DNA of 9,565 nt from assembly GCA_902765655.1 (NCBI GenBank), contig CACXAK010000030.1, positions 1 through 9,565 on the forward strand, read 5' to 3'. Source of the stretch: an uncultured bacterium. GTDB taxonomy: Bacteria > Cyanobacteriota > Vampirovibrionia > Gastranaerophilales > Gastranaerophilaceae. The translations under genes were made by a program, and so were the position numbers. The notes under the pieces were generated by a model that worked only from the letters and a program-made list of their open reading frames with translations, ran no database searches and had not been told where the DNA came from. Positions 7,278-9,565 of this stretch are shown here, one piece after another; positions within the stretch are counted from its first letter, which is position 1; each line of letters opens with the position of its first letter.

Positions 7278-7305
7278 CCCTTACTTTAGAAAATTGAAGT
7301 AAGGG
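7278..7305. terminator. Bidirectional terminator hairpin between converging genes
   Basis: A perfect 9-bp stem, CCCTTACTT (7278-7286) with AAGTAAGGG (7297-7305), encloses a 10-base loop. It begins 2 bases after the aminotransferase stop. On the plus strand it is followed by a moderately T-rich tail (CTAAACTTTTATATTTC). On the minus strand the sequence after the stem is TTTATTGTTG, a better T-tract. It can therefore end both the 1768-7276 unit and the 7544-7341 gene. Confidence 0.8.
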
Positions 7306-7340
7306 CTAAACTTTTATATTTCGGCTTTAATTGTTGGCTC

Positions 7341-7544
7341 TTAATTATTGCTAAGAACTAATCTCAATGTAGCCAAGCTTTCAATTGATAACATAACGTG
7401 GCGATTGTGCTGTTCTTCAGAAATATCAAAAATTCTGATAATTCTTTGGATTTCTGCCAAATCTTTATATGAATCAATTTTATATACGTTTTCAATTGGA
7501 TCTGAAACTACCGACATCATTGCGTTTAATTCTTGTTCTTTCAT
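7341..7544 (-). CDS. Small unknown acidic protein, 67 aa
   Basis: The 67-residue frame is hydrophilic and reads like a folded small protein: an N-terminal helix (KEQELNAMMSVVS), a middle part (VYKIDSYKDLAEIQRIIRIFDIS), and a C-terminal helix (VMLSIESLATLRLVLSN). It has no signal peptide, membrane span or cysteine. I do not recognise a family. The minus frame is preferred over an overlapping plus-strand frame (7348-7620) because that one translates to a Cys/Ile/Tyr-rich, low-plausibility sequence, and because the minus gene is followed by a good terminator at 7278-7305. A weakness is the ribosome binding site: AGAGG lies about 13 bases before the ATG, longer than usual. It lies 131 bases downstream of the deiminase-like gene on the same strand, so the two might share a transcript, though no strong terminator or clear promoter could be seen between them. 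Confidence 0.6.
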   Translation of the reverse strand: MKEQELNAMMSVVSDPIENVYKIDSYKDLAEIQRIIRIFDISEEQHNRHVMLSIESLATLRLVLSNN

Positions 7545-7675
7545 AATAACCGAGTATCCTCTTTCCTATATACATCTATATAAAGTATTTTTTTATGAAA
7601 GAATTGCCTTTTTGGTTTAATACTTGTTTACATGTCTTAACATAATGCTGAAAATTTTGCTATTATTAGTTTAGT

Positions 7676-9226
7676 TTAAATTTCCTGAGTCAGACAATCA
7701 ATCCCGCCACCTTTTTGTAGCAACGGCTCGGTAGAGACAAAATAAACATTTTTAATACCATTCTTTTTATAAACATTTGCGACTGCATCATTTAATTCAG
7801 GATAATCGGATTTATTTGTAATGAGGAATGTTCCGGCTTTTTTTGAAGTCCCTCCGACACTGTTCATAAAGTTTATTTTTGGAACAGTATAATCATTCGG
7901 AACAGAGAAGCATGGAATTTTTACAATTTTATACCCGCTTTTTGATAAATTATTTTCGGCTTTTTTTAGTATAGGATCGGCTTTGGATTTCAATTCTTCA
8001 AGTTTTTTAATCATATTTTGTCTTGTTGCTTCATCCATACTTTTGATATTGCCCTGTTTTAGCATTTCTATTCCTGCATCATAGTCAGGTACGGCCATCT
8101 CGCCGTCACCTAGCGGGTGATAAAACATATCTATATGAAAATCAATTTGTGGTACATATGTTACATCTCCAGGTTTTAAACCCAAATCTTGAGCAATTTT
8201 GTTTTTGGCAATTTCGACATTTTCAGGTGTATTTTCAAGATTCATAGATTTTAAGGTGTAACCTATAGATTCTTCTCCTATAACTGCTCCCGGGGTTCCG
8301 TCTGATTTTAGCGTATTTAATACATTCCCGCCTTCCAGGTATGTTTCTGATTTTACCTGTTCTTCGGGCAAAACAGTTTTTGCGTAGTCTTTACTTTTTC
8401 CGTCAACGGCTGCAGCTGCCATTCCGCTTGTTGAAATGTCATGTCTTGATGTTATAATATCGAGTTTTTCTTTTCTACTAATAAATTCCCCGCTTGTTTG
8501 TTGTTGAACGTAAACTTTTTTATCGGCCCGCCTTATAGTGTAATCTTCAATCCAAACATCTCCGGAATGTACCCTTTGTACGTTAAACCCGAGTTCCATT
8601 CCGATATATCGTAATTCATTCTCAATAGTTTGCATATTTTCGGTATCAATATCAGCAAGTTTTATGGTTCTTATTTCACGGTTAATTCCTTCAGACCAAT
8701 TATTTGTTGGATTATCAGCTTTATCCTGCATTTTCAAAGGTTCAATACTCTCATTCAAATCGCCATTCTTTGTTTCTTTTACTTTTTGGGTATCCATGTA
8801 GTATTTTCCGGGCGCTAAATTAGAAGTATCGACCGAAGATGCATCTACATTATATTTTGCAGCAAAAGCAAGATCCTTATTTATTTCCATTATATCTATA
8901 TATGAATAATTTTGCAGAGTTTCGCCTTTTGAGGTATCGATAATTCTTGATTTGTCCTTATTTGAAATCAGTTCATTAATTTTATTAGCTTCTGTATGGC
9001 TTAAAATCTGATTATTATCTGATACATCTGTTTGTTTATCCCCTATATTAATCAGGTTTTCAAGAACTTTTATATGTTTTTGGGTGACAACTTCATCCTG
9101 CCCTCTAACTTTATTGAATATACTATCAAGAGCCGGATTATTTGTTTTTATATCATTCCATTTTGAACCTTGTTCAATATGAAACTTTACTATTTTATTT
9201 GAACTGTCTGAAAATGAAAAATCCAT
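7676..9226 (-). CDS. Pentein-fold guanidino deiminase/amidinotransferase-like protein with novel N-terminal region, 516 aa
   Basis: Residues about 185-516 match the layout of pentein enzymes (agmatine deiminase, arginine deiminase, protein-arginine deiminase, amidinotransferase), which attack guanidino groups through a Cys-His-Asp centre. Visible marks are DVWIEDYTI (Asp228, in place of the usual W-x-R-D), YLEGGNVLNTL (Glu298-Gly-Gly-Asn301), FHIDMF (His364 and Asp366), the strand VPKINFMNSV (448-457), and GGGIDCLTQE with Cys511 near the C-terminus. All expected catalytic positions are filled, so it is probably active. The exact substrate (free arginine, agmatine, peptidyl-arginine or other) is open. 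Residues 1-170 are not part of the known fold. Residues 12-38 resemble a weak LysM-like start (HIEQGSKWNDIKTNNPALDS), and 67-79 (DVSDNNQILSHTE) looks like a degenerate EF-hand or dockerin loop. There is no signal peptide or membrane span. No ribosome binding site is obvious before the ATG; instead a palindrome lies at 9234-9258. The gene has its own promoter candidate after the fabZ terminator. Confidence 0.88.
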   Translation of the reverse strand: MDFSFSDSSNKIVKFHIEQGSKWNDIKTNNPALDSIFNKVRGQDEVVTQKHIKVLENLINIGDKQTDVSDNNQILSHTEANKINELISNKDKSRIIDTSKGETLQNYSYIDIMEINKDLAFAAKYNVDASSVDTSNLAPGKYYMDTQKVKETKNGDLNESIEPLKMQDKADNPTNNWSEGINREIRTIKLADIDTENMQTIENELRYIGMELGFNVQRVHSGDVWIEDYTIRRADKKVYVQQQTSGEFISRKEKLDIITSRHDISTSGMAAAAVDGKSKDYAKTVLPEEQVKSETYLEGGNVLNTLKSDGTPGAVIGEESIGYTLKSMNLENTPENVEIAKNKIAQDLGLKPGDVTYVPQIDFHIDMFYHPLGDGEMAVPDYDAGIEMLKQGNIKSMDEATRQNMIKKLEELKSKADPILKKAENNLSKSGYKIVKIPCFSVPNDYTVPKINFMNSVGGTSKKAGTFLITNKSDYPELNDAVANVYKKNGIKNVYFVSTEPLLQKGGGIDCLTQEI

Positions 9227-9233
9227 AGTTAGT

Positions 9234-9258
9234 ACCGAAATATAATTTATATGTCGGT
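9234..9258. promoter_or_regulatory. 25-bp near-perfect palindrome before the deiminase-like gene
   Basis: The arms ACCGAAATATA (9234-9244) and TATATGTCGGT (9248-9258) pair at 10 of 11 positions around a 3-base centre. The palindrome ends 7 bases before the ATG (9226-9224 on the minus strand). The outer ACCGA/TCGGT ends are GC-containing in an AT-rich stretch, which makes chance less likely. It could be a repressor operator or an RNA hairpin that covers the ribosome entry site. Confidence 0.45.
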
Positions 9259-9281
9259 CAATGTATTTTAAAAATTTAATA

Positions 9282-9310
9282 ATATTAATTTTTTTTTACA
9301 TAAATGGCAA
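9282..9310 (-). promoter_or_regulatory. Promoter candidate for the deiminase-like gene
   Basis: Read on the minus strand, TTGCCA (9310-9305, 5 of 6 to the -35 consensus) is followed after 17 bases, including a run of nine A, by TAATAT (9287-9282, 4 of 6 to the -10 consensus). Transcription would begin near 9275, so the palindrome at 9234-9258 would lie inside the leader RNA. It starts just past the fabZ terminator. Confidence 0.35.
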
Positions 9311-9311
9311 A

Positions 9312-9343
9312 AATAAGGGCAAACTTTTTAGTTTGCCCTTATT
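9312..9343 (-). terminator. Rho-independent terminator of fabZ
   Basis: A perfect 13-bp stem, AATAAGGGCAAAC (9312-9324) with GTTTGCCCTTATT (9331-9343), surrounds a 6-base loop. On the minus strand the stem runs directly into TTATTTTTG. It lies 27 bases after the fabZ stop. This is the clearest terminator in the window. Confidence 0.92.
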
Positions 9344-9370
9344 ATCTTAAATAAAATTGTTTTAAAATAA

Positions 9371-9565
9371 TTATGTCAAAGCGAAAGTCATATCGGCTTC
9401 TACGCATATTTTACCATCAACAGAACCAACACCGTGAGCTTTACAGATAGGCCCTTTTAATTTGGTAAGTTCTACTGACATTTCAAACTTATCGCCCGGT
9501 CTTACAATATTTTTAAATCTTACACCGTCAACGCCTGCGTATAATGCCAATTTACCTTTGTTTTC
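9371..9565 (-). CDS. fabZ: 3-hydroxyacyl-ACP dehydratase FabZ, C-terminal part (start outside window)
   Basis: The last 64 residues of a minus-strand gene are present, ending at TAA (9373-9371). FabZ removes water from 3-hydroxyacyl-ACP in the cytoplasmic fatty acid elongation cycle, a step that also competes for the 3-hydroxyacyl chains used in lipid A. The visible sequence matches the C-terminal half of its hot-dog fold: KLALYAGVDGVRFKNIVRPGD corresponds to the E. coli FabZ segment YYFAGIDEARFKRPVVPGD, followed by the strands FEMSVELTKLKG, KAHGVGSVDG and ICVEADMTFAL. The catalytic His and Glu lie upstream, outside the window. In many diderms fabZ is followed by lpxA; here a terminator follows instead, so fabZ is the last gene of its transcript. 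A bifunctional LpxC-FabZ fusion cannot be excluded because the N-terminal part is missing. Confidence 0.9.
   Translation of the reverse strand, partial: ENKGKLALYAGVDGVRFKNIVRPGDKFEMSVELTKLKGPICKAHGVGSVDGKICVEADMTFALT

Noticed and set aside
7348..7620. Plus-strand open frame of 90 codons opposite the 67-residue minus gene
   Set aside because: Its translation is rich in Cys, Ile, Tyr and Ser without domain-like character, it runs into the region upstream of the minus gene, and it follows directly on a terminator with no promoter or ribosome binding site seen.
8630..8818. Plus-strand open frame of 62 codons inside the deiminase-like gene
   Set aside because: Phe/Ile/His-rich hydrophobic translation, antisense to the N-terminal region of a complete gene.
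1..9565. Defence system, toxin-antitoxin pair, prophage or CRISPR locus
   Set aside because: No nuclease, helicase, integrase, transposase, toxin fold or regularly spaced direct repeats could be recognised on either strand.

Overview
The window is AT-rich and gene-dense, and reads like an uncultured host-associated bacterium with an outer membrane. An AsmA-type envelope protein and the C-terminal part of FabZ (fatty acid and lipid A precursor supply) point to a diderm cell. The low GC, the unnamed membrane protein ending at 248 with its GNKVSNEINE-type motif, and the Asn/Ser-rich protein starts remind me of Candidatus Gastranaerophilales (Vampirovibrionia, formerly Melainabacteria). That placement is an inference from memory, not a search result.

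Layout. 3-248 (+) is the C-terminal end of an unnamed membrane protein. 350-1480 (+) is a complete single-span membrane protein of unknown function with its own promoter. 1481-1767 is noncoding and holds three different palindromic repeat-like pieces followed by a promoter-like stretch. 1768-7276 (+) looks like one transcription unit: a 1220-residue AsmA-family protein with an unusual helical, charged C-terminal tail, a small protein with a degenerate GNAT-like core, and a class I/II PLP-dependent aminotransferase. A hairpin at 7278-7305 sits between converging genes and can serve as terminator for both strands.

On the minus strand, fabZ (cut by the window end) stops at 9371 and is closed by a strong terminator at 9312-9343. 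Next comes a 516-residue protein (9226-7676) whose C-terminal two thirds carries the full set of pentein (guanidino-modifying deiminase/amidinotransferase) active-site motifs, attached to an uncharacterised N-terminal region with LysM-like and EF-hand-like features. A 25-bp near-perfect palindrome lies just before its start codon. A 67-residue unknown protein (7544-7341) follows.

The most interesting item is the pentein protein: a probable guanidine deiminase or protein-arginine-deiminase-like enzyme with a non-standard N-terminal module. I do not see a convincing multi-gene novel system. There is no CRISPR array, tRNA, rRNA, transposase or phage gene in the window.
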